Shown here in pieces: positions 33,881 to 43,533 of a stretch of DNA of 64,000 bases. Below the pieces are notes generated by a model, which was not told the DNA's origin, ran no database searches, and saw nothing but the letters and a program-made list of their open reading frames with translations. The translations under genes were made by a program, and so were the position numbers. The stretch is from CAYWMP01 sp964459445. Lineage in GTDB: Bacteria > Desulfobacterota > DSM-4660 > Desulfatiglandales > HGW-15. The stretch spans positions 62,001-126,000 of the forward strand of contig CAYWMP010000001.1 in NCBI GenBank assembly GCA_964459445.1, in the 5' to 3' direction. Within the stretch, counting starts at the first letter, position 1, and each line of letters begins with the position of its first letter.

Positions 33881-36800
33881 CCGGGTTCATCATCCGGCAA
33901 CAACTCCTGTTCACTAAGATGTTTAGTTGCCTTAGAAAGATCCTTGAACAGTTTTGCCGGTGATAAGAACAAGCGTTTTAATATCCCTCCTGCCTCCTTT
34001 CCCAAATTTTTGAATGGCACATATTTTACTTCGGGTTTAAACAATGGGCCTTTCACTTCAAAATAATAGGATAGAACAGCTTTATCTTTGCCTCCGAGTA
34101 TGAAACCAAGGATGGGAATACTTCCCACAACGGTATCAACCGTACCGAGGGGTTGGGTCCCCATGTCGAAATCAACCTTCTTTGCTGCTAAATCTAATTC
34201 TCCGACACCAAAAGCGTTTAAGATAGGGCTTTTTATGGTAAGATTCTCCGTGCTGAGGACGCCTGAATCAATCGCTGCATGGGCCCCTAAGCTTTCAAAA
34301 TAGAATCCCTCTTTTGAGAGGTCCGGCGGCCTCTTTTTGTAGATCTTTTGTAAGCTCAGAAAATTAAGGATCTTTATCATGGCATGGCTTCTCTTAATGT
34401 TTCCTTTCTTTATCAAGATGTTTGCGCCGCCCTTCAGATTTCGAATGAATTCTTCCTTGTTCCTCCCATTAAGAAAGAGAATGGTTTCCGTGGTCAATCG
34501 CCCTTGTATTGTCTTGTTCTCAAGCCCAAGGCTCTGCAAAAGATCTTCAATGGGCTGATCATTCAACCAAATATGGCTCAACAGATGGATCTCTCGATCC
34601 GGACCTTTTTTGAAGTGTCCTCTCATCACTACGAGGCCTCGATCCAGCAGAAACTTGGCTTTTTGTAAATAGACATCTTTTCCTCGAAAATCGAAGTTGG
34701 CTTGAGCGTTCCGCCATTCGATTTTTTTCCAACGGCCTCTATGAGTATCTAGGGTAAAATGAATATCCGTCTTATCGAGGAAACTTTCCTCTTGAGGCCG
34801 TCCGGTATTCTCTTTAGGCGTTTCCTGCTTTCTATCCGGGTCCTTTTGAGACTTAACAAAATCGGCGATATCCATGAAGCCTGCATTAACCCTTATATCG
34901 CCTTTTAGGCCATTCCATCCAATAAGAGCCCCTTCAATAAGCAAAGGGCTTTCTCCTACCTTCATTTGTATGGACTCTATTTCGACCTTCTTTCCCGAGA
35001 AATTGAGTGCAAAACCACAATCCTCAACCCTTGAAGCGAGCCCCTGGAGGTCAAAGGAAAAACCGTTTCCGATAACATTACCTGTCATCTTGAGATCCAA
35101 AGGATTTTTCATTGATCCCCTAATTCCAAGGAGACCCATCAACGTACCTTTTGCCGGGTTATTGGTTTGTTTGAACCGAAGCCCCAGGTCATCCAGAGAT
35201 AATGAGGAGGTTATGGCCTTTAGGGTATAGGATTCCTTTTCGTCAAAATGATAGATACCGGATAGTTTTAGTGTGGTGTCGCTCAACTCCAATATGCATT
35301 CTCTCAAATCAATCCGTTCCTTCGGCGTGAGTTTGAGATCAAAAGTGATCCTGTCTTCTTTTCCAACAGGATCAATAATGAACTTGTCCGTCTCAAATGC
35401 CACATCCTTAAGATCCATCCTTCCGGTCACGGTCCATTGATCCTTCTGCCGTGCCAAAGACAGGTACCAGGGGATGGGAGCGGTGAATTTCAGGGGCAGT
35501 TGATCCATGGGATAAAGGGATGGAACCACCCTGTTCATATCCACGAGGGCAGAAATATCGGCCTGCTCGACCCTTACTTGACCATCCTTGATTCTGAAAT
35601 AAGTCGTGGTTTCGAACCTCGAACCTCCCCAAGCCCCTTCCACCTTAAAGAGATTATTGCTCGTCTCATCAACCAGAATCTCAGCCCTACTAAACACCAG
35701 AGGAAAAACAAAGGCGTCGTCTTCAATCGTGCAATCCTTTATTAGGAACTTTCCCTTCGTAATGCGCGGGAAATCCCATCCGCCCTCATACCTGAATGCT
35801 GTCTCGCACTCCAGCTTACCGGTTACGGTCTTGACCATGTTGAGATGCTCTCTCAGCTCCGGTGGGATGAAATCCATTCTGGTTTGCTGAACCAAATCAT
35901 TGAGATCAAAGACTCCCTTAATCGAACCTTGAAAGGTTGGAGAAGCGCCAAACACATTCTCGACATCAAGGCGAGCCTTTTCTAGTTTTGATTGACCGAG
36001 TTCGGATTCCAGTCCGCCGATAACAAGTTGACCGTTTTTGAGTACAACTTTGGCGGACACATTTTGGAAAGGAAGACCGTACCCTTTGCCATGAACCTTG
36101 AAATTCTTGCAATCAAAGGCGAGATGCAGGACCGACCGGTTTTTCGGAAGATCCAGATTATTGATCTGGTCAAAGGTCCCCTTAATGACCATCTGGGCCA
36201 ATCGAACATCCCCTTCCTTTAGAATAGGAAAGAGCCGGTTATCAAACCAGGTCGGGAGTAGCGGCGTTGGAAACAAATCCTTAAGGGTTTGAATCGGCAT
36301 GAAAGGGGTATTGACGGCCAGTTGGAGAGTTGCGTCCTTTTCCTCCCGGAGATCGAGTTTGAGGGCCAGGTTAATCGCGGTCCCTTTGGTCTTCATCTGG
36401 AGTGAAGGAATGCTAATCCGTTTCCCTTCGGTGAAGGCCTCGAAATCAATTGAAACGAGATCCAGCCCATAGTTCTTTTTCCGTCCTGAATCATAAAAAT
36501 CCATGTTTGTTGAAACTGCTCTTATATTGCCGCCCACTTTTACTACGGGCCCATCCGGATAGACCTTTATGTTCAGGCGTGGCTCAAGGGTCCCCCCCTT
36601 CATCTTAAATGCCTCTGGCCAAGGCACCCAATCCAATGGAATATCTTGGGATTCAACTTCGACATCTACATAGGGAATTCGATCTTTTTCCTGTTGCTGT
36701 GAAAGTGTGCCCCTTATGCCAAAGGGTACACTCACTCCTTGATACTTGAACTTTCCCTGACAACTCACCATGAGCGTTAGGCGCTCGATATTTTTCTGTG

Positions 36801-37281
36801 AGGCATCTAAGTGAAGATCTTCCAGATCAAATGGGAAACCGTCTAATTTAATTGTCCCTTGTTCTACAGAAATGGAATGGAGACCCGGTATCCAAAACAG
36901 CGGTGGGGCTGAGCCCTCATCCGTTTTCCTGATCAGGGTAATCTTGGGTTTTGTGAGATGGAGGCTGATTGGTACGATGCGCCCTCTGATGAGTTGGCTC
37001 GGATCCAAAATGATCCGGGCCTTCGATGCTGTGAAACCCTCCTGGCCTTTGTCCTTTTTGGCTACCAATTCGTGGGCCAACAAACCGAGACCGCCCCAGA
37101 GGTTTATCTCGATCTTTTTCGAACTGACATGGTAACCTGTGACCTCTGTAAATCTTTTAAGGAGGACTCTCTGAACAGAAGGATTTTGAATGGAATAGCT
37201 GAAAAAGACGACTAAAGAAAGGAACAACAAGGCCAGGAGTACTGGCAAAACAATGAAAGGCCTGATTCGTTTGGGCAACAT
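33877..37281 (-). CDS. AsmA-family / DUF3971-type envelope protein
   Basis: A 1134-residue protein with one N-terminal membrane segment (about residues 9-31) and a very long beta-rich periplasmic region. The C-terminal part (TTETILFLNGRNKEEFIRNLKGGANILIKKGNI ... IYKKRPPDLSKEGFYFESL ... PLGTVDTVVGSIPILGFILGG) is the AsmA-like C-terminal domain also seen in YhdP. These proteins form grooves that bridge the periplasm and move phospholipids to the outer membrane. Its size lies between AsmA and YhdP. It stands alone on the minus strand. Confidence 0.85.
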   Translation of the reverse strand: MLPKRIRPFIVLPVLLALLFLSLVVFFSYSIQNPSVQRVLLKRFTEVTGYHVSSKKIEINLWGGLGLLAHELVAKKDKGQEGFTASKARIILDPSQLIRGRIVPISLHLTKPKITLIRKTDEGSAPPLFWIPGLHSISVEQGTIKLDGFPFDLEDLHLDASQKNIERLTLMVSCQGKFKYQGVSVPFGIRGTLSQQQEKDRIPYVDVEVESQDIPLDWVPWPEAFKMKGGTLEPRLNIKVYPDGPVVKVGGNIRAVSTNMDFYDSGRKKNYGLDLVSIDFEAFTEGKRISIPSLQMKTKGTAINLALKLDLREEKDATLQLAVNTPFMPIQTLKDLFPTPLLPTWFDNRLFPILKEGDVRLAQMVIKGTFDQINNLDLPKNRSVLHLAFDCKNFKVHGKGYGLPFQNVSAKVVLKNGQLVIGGLESELGQSKLEKARLDVENVFGASPTFQGSIKGVFDLNDLVQQTRMDFIPPELREHLNMVKTVTGKLECETAFRYEGGWDFPRITKGKFLIKDCTIEDDAFVFPLVFSRAEILVDETSNNLFKVEGAWGGSRFETTTYFRIKDGQVRVEQADISALVDMNRVVPSLYPMDQLPLKFTAPIPWYLSLARQKDQWTVTGRMDLKDVAFETDKFIIDPVGKEDRITFDLKLTPKERIDLRECILELSDTTLKLSGIYHFDEKESYTLKAITSSLSLDDLGLRFKQTNNPAKGTLMGLLGIRGSMKNPLDLKMTGNVIGNGFSFDLQGLASRVEDCGFALNFSGKKVEIESIQMKVGESPLLIEGALIGWNGLKGDIRVNAGFMDIADFVKSQKDPDRKQETPKENTGRPQEESFLDKTDIHFTLDTHRGRWKKIEWRNAQANFDFRGKDVYLQKAKFLLDRGLVVMRGHFKKGPDREIHLLSHIWLNDQPIEDLLQSLGLENKTIQGRLTTETILFLNGRNKEEFIRNLKGGANILIKKGNIKRSHAMIKILNFLSLQKIYKKRPPDLSKEGFYFESLGAHAAIDSGVLSTENLTIKSPILNAFGVGELDLAAKKVDFDMGTQPLGTVDTVVGSIPILGFILGGKDKAVLSYYFEVKGPLFKPEVKYVPFKNLGKEAGGILKRLFLSPAKLFKDLSKATKHLSEQELLPDDEPG

Positions 37282-37386
37282 ACTTTAGAATGGCTCCGCT
37301 TCCAAATTAAGGCGATGGAATGCAGGGGTGTTTGTATGACTGGTCTGTTGGGTGGCGGTAAATAGGAAGAATCATGATGGAATAAC

Positions 37387-37851
37387 TCATATCAAACCTT
37401 CTGAGAAGCACGGGGACTCGAAGAAATCCTTCAAAATCTTTTTATGATCAAAAGCCAACTCTTCAGGTATTGTATCCTTTTCAAACACCCCTATCTCCGC
37501 AGCATCGTCCGCTGCCCTCGGTTTCCCGCTCGCTTTGCCAAAAAAGGCCACTGTAATGGTATGATGCCTCGGGTCCCTGTCGGGATCGGAATAGGCCCCA
37601 AGCTGTCCGGTCAGTACTACATCAAGTGAGGTTTCTTCTTTGGCTTCTCTGATAGCTGCAGATTCGAGGCTCTCACCGTAATCAACAAATCCTCCTGGAA
37701 GGGCCCAGCCATAGGGAGGATTCTTTCTCTTTATTAGAACGATGCCTCCGTCGACGGCTATAATAATATCCACCGTAGGTATAGGATTGCGATACTTTGC
37801 TACGACCTGTCCACATTGGGGACATGAGAGGTTTTCCTTCGTCCCGCTCAA
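37387..37851 (-). CDS. NUDIX hydrolase with N-terminal zinc ribbon
   Basis: A 154-residue Nudix hydrolase. The Nudix box GGFVDYGESLESAAIREAKEETSLDV matches Gx5Ex7REUxEExGU apart from the final Gly-hydrophobic pair. The preceding CPQC and the NP(I)PTVDIIIAVDGGIVLIKR pattern match ADP-ribose-pyrophosphatase-like members. The start overlaps the stop of the CDP-alcohol phosphotransferase gene by four bases (ATGA), so the two are translationally coupled. The substrate is undetermined. Confidence 0.9.
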   Translation of the reverse strand: MSGTKENLSCPQCGQVVAKYRNPIPTVDIIIAVDGGIVLIKRKNPPYGWALPGGFVDYGESLESAAIREAKEETSLDVVLTGQLGAYSDPDRDPRHHTITVAFFGKASGKPRAADDAAEIGVFEKDTIPEELAFDHKKILKDFFESPCFSEGLI

Positions 37852-38513
37852 TGCTCCTCCTCGAGTCTATTCCGCACAAACCAAATCCTGTACATGGCTG
37901 TTATATTGGTCGACACAGCCAGGATCAGCAGGGTGCATTTCATCAATAGAATCCCGATCCCGGGAATAGAGCCCAATAACGAGCCTATGATCAGTAGGAC
38001 CATTCTTTCCGGTCTTTGCATAAGCCCGCTTTTGCATTCAATGCCGATACCCTCGGCTCGGGCCCTGGAATAACTCACCATGTAGGAACCCGCCATGGCT
38101 AGAAAGATGACAACAACTGTCCACGGGCTTGTATCTACTTCTATTTCCTTGATCGAAGTTTCTGTAAAAAATTGGCCGCCTGCAAAATAATAGGCCAATC
38201 CTATAAGGAATAATGTGTCGCTGTATCGGTCCAGCGTGCTGTCGAGAAATGCCCCAAATCGGCAATCTCTATGGGTCCTTCGAGCCACCTCCCCATCCAA
38301 TACGTCAAAGGAGCCGGCCAATACAACCACCCATGCTGCCCAGAAGAAGAACCCCGCGCCATACAAGATGCTGGCGAGTATGCTGAGGAGGAGGCCTGAT
38401 ATTGAAAGGACGTCTGGATGAATGCCCGCTCTTGCAAAAAAATTCCCCACAGGTTCGATTATTTTTAGATATCGCTCCCTGTTTTTCTCGCTTATAAAGG
38501 CAAGTTCTGCCAT
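37848..38513 (-). CDS. CDP-alcohol phosphatidyltransferase family protein
   Basis: A 221-residue membrane enzyme with the complete CAPT catalytic motif DGx2ARx8Gx3Dx3D in DVLDGEVARRTHRDCRFGAFLDSTLD. About five hydrophobic segments follow or flank it. The family transfers phosphatidyl groups to alcohols such as inositol phosphate, glycerol phosphate or serine; the acceptor here is unknown. The longer open frame (to 38558, TTG) reads into a repeat palindrome at 38530-38564, so the ATG at 38513 is taken as the start, though its ribosome-binding site is weak. It ends in an ATGA overlap with the Nudix gene. Confidence 0.85.
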   Translation of the reverse strand: MAELAFISEKNRERYLKIIEPVGNFFARAGIHPDVLSISGLLLSILASILYGAGFFFWAAWVVVLAGSFDVLDGEVARRTHRDCRFGAFLDSTLDRYSDTLFLIGLAYYFAGGQFFTETSIKEIEVDTSPWTVVVIFLAMAGSYMVSYSRARAEGIGIECKSGLMQRPERMVLLIIGSLLGSIPGIGILLMKCTLLILAVSTNITAMYRIWFVRNRLEEEH

Positions 38514-39036
38514 CCACGCCCATTCTGTGAGACCTTTGAAAAACGCCCCCTTTTGCAAAGGTCTCTTTCCTGGAATGTTACACCCAAGATATTCACATGG
38601 TAATTAAATATTGATCAATCGCCCTGTTGAATCTCAATATATAAACAATGAGCAATTAATTAAAATAACAAAGGGTCGATCCTTTGTCAAAAAAGCGTTC
38701 TAATGGCCTTGTCTCCTTTCATATGATTTAATTCCTTGGCAAAACCCGTCCTTTGCCCCTCTGATTATTAGCAGAAACGAACTGCTAGCCTAAACTTATG
38801 ACGAGACAAGACCGATAAAGAATTAATTGAAATTGCACCATGAAGCCAAGATTACCTTGATTCGAGATGTTTGAAGTTTTTCAACAAGGAATCCCGCATA
38901 CACCGGGAAACCCTGAACAGCTCAACCTAGGCTACAGATAGGACTTTTTCATGGTGTCGTTGAACCAATACTGGTATGATTTTTACATGACGTATAGGGA
39001 GAGCCCCAACACGCAGGCTGATCAAGGAGGACAACC
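38514..39036. other. Intergenic region between divergent genes
   Basis: About 520 bases with no coding frame. It contains the B4 palindrome and an isolated hairpin ACAAAGG-GTCGAT-CCTTTGT (38668-38687). On the minus strand the hairpin is followed by a U-rich stretch (TATTTTAATT), so it has terminator form, yet no minus-strand gene precedes it. A small RNA is possible but unsupported. Confidence 0.45.
38530..38564. repeat. 35-bp minimal B-family palindrome (B4)
   Basis: AGACCTTTG and CAAAGGTCT frame a 17-base centre. This is just the two ends of the B family with the interior deleted. It sits 17 bases upstream of the CDP-alcohol phosphotransferase start codon. Confidence 0.8.
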
Positions 39037-40167
39037 ATGGGCGTGGAAAACCTAGTTTTTTTAGAAAATATCGAATGGTTTGACGAAACAGGTAAGGAGC
39101 TTGTCCATCGCATTCCTGAGAAGGGCTCTGGAGAGATCAAATACGGTGCCCAACTTACCCTCAGAGAGAGCCAAGCAGGTGTCTTCTTTTATAAGGGTAA
39201 GGCGGTCGGGGCCTTTGGCCCGGGACGGCACACCCTCAAGACCGGGAACATCCCCATCCTCACCAAACTTGCGAGCCTGCCCTGGGCCCTTTCAAGTCCC
39301 TTGAGGGCCGAGGTGTATATCGTGAACCTGAAGGTGTTCACGAATCTCAAGTGGGGCACCAGGGATCCCGTGGCCTTCAAAGACTCGGAACTGGGGCTCA
39401 TACGCCTTCGTGCCTTCGGCGTTTTCAATATCCAGGTTTATCAACCGGTGCTTCTGGTCAATAGACTTGTCGGGACCCAGGGCATGGTCAATACCGAAGC
39501 AGTCGAGGAATATCTTAACCGTGTCATCGTCTCAAGATTTAATGACTACATGGGAGAAACCATTGATTCTCTCCTCAATTTGCCTTCAGAATACGACGAG
39601 TTCTCCGACGGGCTCTCCGAGCGACTGACAGAGGATTTGAGCCATTTTGGACTTAAACTGACCCATCTCTATGTTAATGCCATCACACCGCCCCCGGAAG
39701 TGCAAAAGGCCATTGACGATAGGGCACGCATGGGCGTTTTTGATGACATGAACAAACTCATGCAGATGAAGGCCGCTATGGCCATGGAGAAGGCCTCTGA
39801 AGCCGAGGGCGGCGCAGGGGATGGGATGGGTATGGGAATGGGGCTTATGATGCCGGCCATGTTTGCCCAGTATCTTTCAGGGACAAAACCGTCCCAACAA
39901 ACCGCAGAAGCTCAAACCACAGCAACCTGCCAAGAATGTCAAAATCCCATTCCTTCGGATGCAAAATTCTGCCCCCATTGTGGCCATCAACTCGTCATCT
40001 TTGAGCAGTGCGTCAAATGCGGTAAAAACATGGTCCCAAACGCAAAGTTTTGTTCCCGCTGTGGCCATGCCGTAGAGAAAAAACCCAAGGCAAACTTCTG
40101 TTCCAAGTGCGGAAGCGAAAACCTGCCTGAATCCATGTTCTGCAACCAGTGCGGTGACAAGCTCTAA
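39037..40167 (+). CDS. SPFH/Band 7-type protein with C-terminal zinc ribbons (YdjI-like)
   Basis: A 376-residue protein. Residues 1-245 form an SPFH domain of the B. subtilis YdjI type, sometimes called virion-core-protein-like (RESQAGVFFYKGKAVGAFGPGRHTLKTGNIPIL ... AFGVFNIQV ... LSHFGLKLTHLYVNAITPP). A Gly/Met-rich stretch GGAGDGMGMGMGLMMPAMF follows, then three C-x2-C/C-x2-C zinc ribbons (CQEC...CPHC, CVKC...CSRC, CSKC...CNQC). GGAGG lies eight bases before the ATG. It overlaps the next gene by 14 bases. In Bacillus this class links SPFH scaffolds to membrane-stress response; the role here is inferred from that. Confidence 0.87.
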   Translation: MGVENLVFLENIEWFDETGKELVHRIPEKGSGEIKYGAQLTLRESQAGVFFYKGKAVGAFGPGRHTLKTGNIPILTKLASLPWALSSPLRAEVYIVNLKVFTNLKWGTRDPVAFKDSELGLIRLRAFGVFNIQVYQPVLLVNRLVGTQGMVNTEAVEEYLNRVIVSRFNDYMGETIDSLLNLPSEYDEFSDGLSERLTEDLSHFGLKLTHLYVNAITPPPEVQKAIDDRARMGVFDDMNKLMQMKAAMAMEKASEAEGGAGDGMGMGMGLMMPAMFAQYLSGTKPSQQTAEAQTTATCQECQNPIPSDAKFCPHCGHQLVIFEQCVKCGKNMVPNAKFCSRCGHAVEKKPKANFCSKCGSENLPESMFCNQCGDKL

Positions 40168-41389
40168 TCTACTCATTGAACATCAGTGCCCCCAATGCGG
40201 GGCGCCGGTCATCCTGGAGGAGACAGACCATCTGTTTTCCTGTGAGTTCTGCCGGGTCAAGTCCTATATCACGAGCAGATTCTTCCGTTACATGCTTCCC
40301 AACGCCGCCCCAAAGGAAAAGGCATTGTTTTTCGCACCCTATTGGCGCTTTAAGGGGATGCTCTTTTCATGCACGGAGAACGGCATCGATCATCGGTTGG
40401 TTGATATCAGCCAGCAGGGTCTGCAATCGGACTATTTACCCGTTTCACTCGGACTTCGCAGCCAGACGCTGAAGTTGCGGTTCATATCACCGGAAACAAA
40501 GGGCCATTTTCTTAAACCCCAAATCTCCCTCAAAGACACCTTGGAATCTATTGAACGTAGATTCAGCGCATCCCTTCCCAAACCCATTTATGACCAAAAT
40601 TTTATAGGCGAAACATTGAGCGTGATATACTCACCATTCTATACGGATTCCAGTGTCATAGATGCGGTGCTTAACAGGCCCGTATCACAGGAATTGCCCG
40701 AGGACATGGATTTCTTCAACCTCCCCGGGGGATCTCCCGACTGGCAAATTAGATTCATCCCGGCGTTGTGCCCCGATTGTGGATGGGATTTGGATGGGGC
40801 ACGGGATTCTCTGGCCCTAAGCTGCAATAACTGTAATTCCTATTGGCAATCTTCAAAAAAACAGTTCACGAAACTGAAATTCGCCCATATCCCCGGCAGA
40901 GAGGATACGGAGATCTATCTGCCCTTTTGGCGCATAAGGGCGGAGGTCTCAGGCGTGCAACTCAATTCCTATGCGGATCTGGTAAGATTGGCAAATCTGC
41001 CTAAGGTGGTTCAGAAAGAATGGGAAGAAAGTTCTTTTCGCTTTTGGTCGGTGGGATTCAAGGTAAGGCCCCAGGAGTTCATGCGTTTTGCGCGCAATCT
41101 CTCTCTCTCTCAACCCCAGGACAAGCTCGTGCCGGAGTTGCCGAAAGGACCGACCTACCCTGTCACGCTGCCGGTTTCCGAAGCAGTAGAGAGCTTGAAA
41201 CTAAATTTGGCCGGTTTTATGAAGCCCCCCAAAGGCCTGTTTCCAAATCTCCCTGATGTGCGAATCAAGGCCAAGAGATTTACCCTGATTTTTGTTCCCT
41301 TTTACAGCGAAAAGGGCAACGAACTGGCCAATCCGGATTTTCAACTCAATATGAACCGAAACCTGCTGACTTATGCCAGGCACTTGTAG
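40154..41389 (+). CDS. Zinc-ribbon protein partner of the SPFH gene
   Basis: A 411-residue protein without membrane segments. It opens with a zinc ribbon (CPQCGAPVILEETDHLFSCEFCRVKSYI) and has a second one in the middle (CPDCGWDLDGARDSLALSCNNC). The rest alternates between FAPYWRFKG and LPFWRIRAEV-like strands and ends LIFVPFYSEKGNELANPDFQLNMN. This alternation resembles zinc-ribbon partners encoded beside YdjI-like SPFH proteins. It starts 14 bases inside the SPFH gene. I know no assigned function. Confidence 0.75.
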   Translation: MTSSNLLIEHQCPQCGAPVILEETDHLFSCEFCRVKSYITSRFFRYMLPNAAPKEKALFFAPYWRFKGMLFSCTENGIDHRLVDISQQGLQSDYLPVSLGLRSQTLKLRFISPETKGHFLKPQISLKDTLESIERRFSASLPKPIYDQNFIGETLSVIYSPFYTDSSVIDAVLNRPVSQELPEDMDFFNLPGGSPDWQIRFIPALCPDCGWDLDGARDSLALSCNNCNSYWQSSKKQFTKLKFAHIPGREDTEIYLPFWRIRAEVSGVQLNSYADLVRLANLPKVVQKEWEESSFRFWSVGFKVRPQEFMRFARNLSLSQPQDKLVPELPKGPTYPVTLPVSEAVESLKLNLAGFMKPPKGLFPNLPDVRIKAKRFTLIFVPFYSEKGNELANPDFQLNMNRNLLTYARHL

Positions 41390-41437
41390 AAAGCGCTTTT
41401 AAAGCGTGTTTGATCGAGCGGGGGCTCAGGGGATGGA

Positions 41438-42304
41438 TTAATACTCTGGTGGAAGTTCCTTGAGCTGCGCGAGGGAAAACACCGGACCGTCCTTGCAAAC
41501 ATATTGATCTCCGATGTTGCATCGCCCGCACATCCCGATACCGCATTTCATGCGCATCTCCAGGGAAAGGATGATTCGTTCAGGCGGGAATCCAAGTTTT
41601 TCCAAGACTGGCTGGGTGAATCTAATCATGATGGGAGGGCCGCACACTATCGCAATGGCGTTATCCGCACTGGTTATTTTTTGTTCCGCAATGGCAGGCA
41701 CGAAGCCGGTGTTATACTTCCAATCGGGATCATCCGTACCGTCCACTGTAATATGCATATCGATATCATCTCGTTGTTCCCACTCGGCAAGCTCATCTTT
41801 GTATAGCAACATCCCAGGCGTTCTAGCGCCATAGACGACCGTAATATTTTTAAACTTGGTTCGGTTATCGGGATGGATCATGTAAATGATACTGGACCTC
41901 AGGGTCGTGAAAGCAAAGCCGCCACCTACTATCACGATATTCTTCCCTTCCATCTCCTCCCAGGGATACCAATTGCCGAGAGGGCCTCGGATACCCATGA
42001 CCTCTCCCGCATTCATGTTATGGAGGTAATTGGTGACTGATCCGACCTTGTTCACCGTAAACTTCACAAAACCCTTTTCCGTTGGAGAGGAGGCGATGCC
42101 AATGGGAATCTCTCCCTTTCCGGCAACGGAGAGTTCGGCAAACTGGCCCGGCGTATAGGAAAACTTCTTTTCGTCTTCAGGAATTTCGAAAACAAACTTG
42201 AAAGTCTTCAGGTTCTTATCTTCGGTCTCTGTGATGACTTCATCAACGCGAACCGGATAGGGAAGATACGGATTTTCCAATTCAACACCCCCTGTTATGG
42301 TCAT
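41438..42304 (-). CDS. FAD/NAD(P)-binding oxidoreductase subunit (FlxA-like; sulfhydrogenase gamma-type)
   Basis: A 288-residue flavoprotein of the ferredoxin-NADP reductase superfamily. The FAD-binding part contains YTPGQFAELSV and IGIASSPTEKGFVKFTVNKVG, the nucleotide-binding part NIVIVGGGFAFTTLRSSIIY and VVYGARTPGMLLYKDEL, and a C-terminal [2Fe-2S] set appears as MKCGIGMCGRCNIGDQYVCKDGPV. It matches FlxA and the gamma subunit of sulfhydrogenase, which pass electrons between NAD(P)H and an HdrABC-type bifurcating core. It is the last gene of the hdrA cluster. A repeat lies between it and the upstream Fe-S gene. Confidence 0.88.
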   Translation of the reverse strand: MTITGGVELENPYLPYPVRVDEVITETEDKNLKTFKFVFEIPEDEKKFSYTPGQFAELSVAGKGEIPIGIASSPTEKGFVKFTVNKVGSVTNYLHNMNAGEVMGIRGPLGNWYPWEEMEGKNIVIVGGGFAFTTLRSSIIYMIHPDNRTKFKNITVVYGARTPGMLLYKDELAEWEQRDDIDMHITVDGTDDPDWKYNTGFVPAIAEQKITSADNAIAIVCGPPIMIRFTQPVLEKLGFPPERIILSLEMRMKCGIGMCGRCNIGDQYVCKDGPVFSLAQLKELPPEY

Positions 42305-42334
42305 AAGTCAATAGTCATTCGTGATTTGTTATTT

Positions 42335-42448
42335 GGCTTGCCCTGAGCATCATCGAAGGTCTTTTGCTCGTCGCGCCGTAGCTTCTTAGCGTCCGTCCTC
42401 CGCAGTAGCCTGCTACGGAGGATGGAAAGGCGGGTCGTCAGCCTGTTA
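42335..42448. repeat. Hairpin-rich interspersed element A3
   Basis: Ends in AGCCTGTTAAAA and contains TTGCCCTGAGCATCATCGAAGG and CGTCGCGCCGTAGC text of the same kind as element A2. A strong bulged hairpin (TCCTCC-gca-GTAGC-ct-GCTAC-GGAGGA) lies at 42396-42422. The TTA at 42446-42448 is the reverse of the stop codon of the upstream Fe-S gene, so the element overlaps that stop. It sits inside the hdrA cluster. Confidence 0.6.
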
Positions 42449-43483
42449 AAAGCCGTTTGCTAATTGAAAGACCTCTCTAATATCTATATTAACAGGGCAA
42501 AACTGAACGCAGCGGCCGCACCCGACACAGGCTGCGCCACTGTCATATTTGTCAACATAGTATTTAAGCTTATGCATGAATCGCTGCCTGACTCGCTGAA
42601 CCTTTTTATCCCTCGGATTGTGGCCCGATCCATGTAAGGTGAATAACGGGAACATGCAGGCATCCCAGTTTCTTATCCTGTCGCCCTGCTTCCCGCAGAC
42701 CTCATCCTGTATATCGAAACACCAGCATGTGGGACAGAGATAGGTGCAAGTCCCGCAGTTAATGCATGCGAAGGCCACCTCATCCCAGAATGGTGCATCG
42801 AAAAGCTCGTTAACGACCTTATTGCTAAGCTGGTCCGTTGGGACGGTGGAAGAGATGTTCTTTTCAGAAGCGGTAGCCAGTTTTTCGGCCTCCTTGAGGA
42901 CGGCATCCTCGGCGGCGCTTCCTCCCTGCATATTGTCGAGTAACGTTTCTCCCTTATCCGTGAGGCCCTTTGCTAAAAAATTCTCACCAAGATCCGTCAA
43001 TAGGACATCCAATCCCTTTTCGCTAAAAGGCCCGCTGCCCACCGAGGAGCAGAAGCATGTTGAGCAGGGCTGGTTACAGCCGAGTCCTACAAAGGTAGTG
43101 GTCTCAAACCGCTTAACCCACCATGGGTCTTTGTATTCAGGGTTGTCGAAATTGACCTTGACCAATTGAACAGCAAAGGCATCACAGGGCCGAATAGCAA
43201 CGATGGCCTGCGGAGCATATTCTCTTGAGTGCTCGGAAAGGACGTTGGCGCCCTCTTGGTTTGGATCAAGATGATATTCGAACATCCGTTCCGATTGGGG
43301 CTGGATCAAGGCTTTTGGAGACAGTCTGGTGTTTTTAAAATCAAAGTCCGGTTTGCTGCCGTTCTCCAGAGACTCAATTACGTGATAGTCCCCTTCTTTG
43401 ACCGGAACGAAGACCTTGTAAGAGTCTCTGAGCCCCTCAAGGGCCGAAACCCAATCCTTTTTAGAGAAAACCTTTTCAGTCAT
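42446..43483 (-). CDS. 4Fe-4S dicluster protein (FlxB-like; sulfhydrogenase beta-type)
   Basis: A 345-residue iron-sulfur protein. It has an internal Cys-rich set GLGCNQPCSTCFC and a C-terminal pair of [4Fe-4S] motifs: CINCGTCTYLCPTCWCF and CVGCGRCVQFCPVNIDI. The fold and the AIVAIRPCDAFAVQLV segment match the FlxB/AsrA/HydB group that relays electrons between the FAD/NAD subunit and a downstream centre. Its stop codon lies in repeat A3. Repeat A1 separates it from the next Fe-S gene upstream. Confidence 0.87.
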   Translation of the reverse strand: MTEKVFSKKDWVSALEGLRDSYKVFVPVKEGDYHVIESLENGSKPDFDFKNTRLSPKALIQPQSERMFEYHLDPNQEGANVLSEHSREYAPQAIVAIRPCDAFAVQLVKVNFDNPEYKDPWWVKRFETTTFVGLGCNQPCSTCFCSSVGSGPFSEKGLDVLLTDLGENFLAKGLTDKGETLLDNMQGGSAAEDAVLKEAEKLATASEKNISSTVPTDQLSNKVVNELFDAPFWDEVAFACINCGTCTYLCPTCWCFDIQDEVCGKQGDRIRNWDACMFPLFTLHGSGHNPRDKKVQRVRQRFMHKLKYYVDKYDSGAACVGCGRCVQFCPVNIDIREVFQLANGF

Positions 43484-43533
43484 AGAATCAACCCCTCATA
43501 AAATCGCTAAACGACACTATTAACTTACAATTG

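Noticed and set aside
38668..38687. Intrinsic terminator for a minus-strand gene
   Set aside because: The hairpin is followed by U-rich sequence on the minus strand, but the nearest upstream gene (39037) is on the plus strand, so there is no transcript to terminate.
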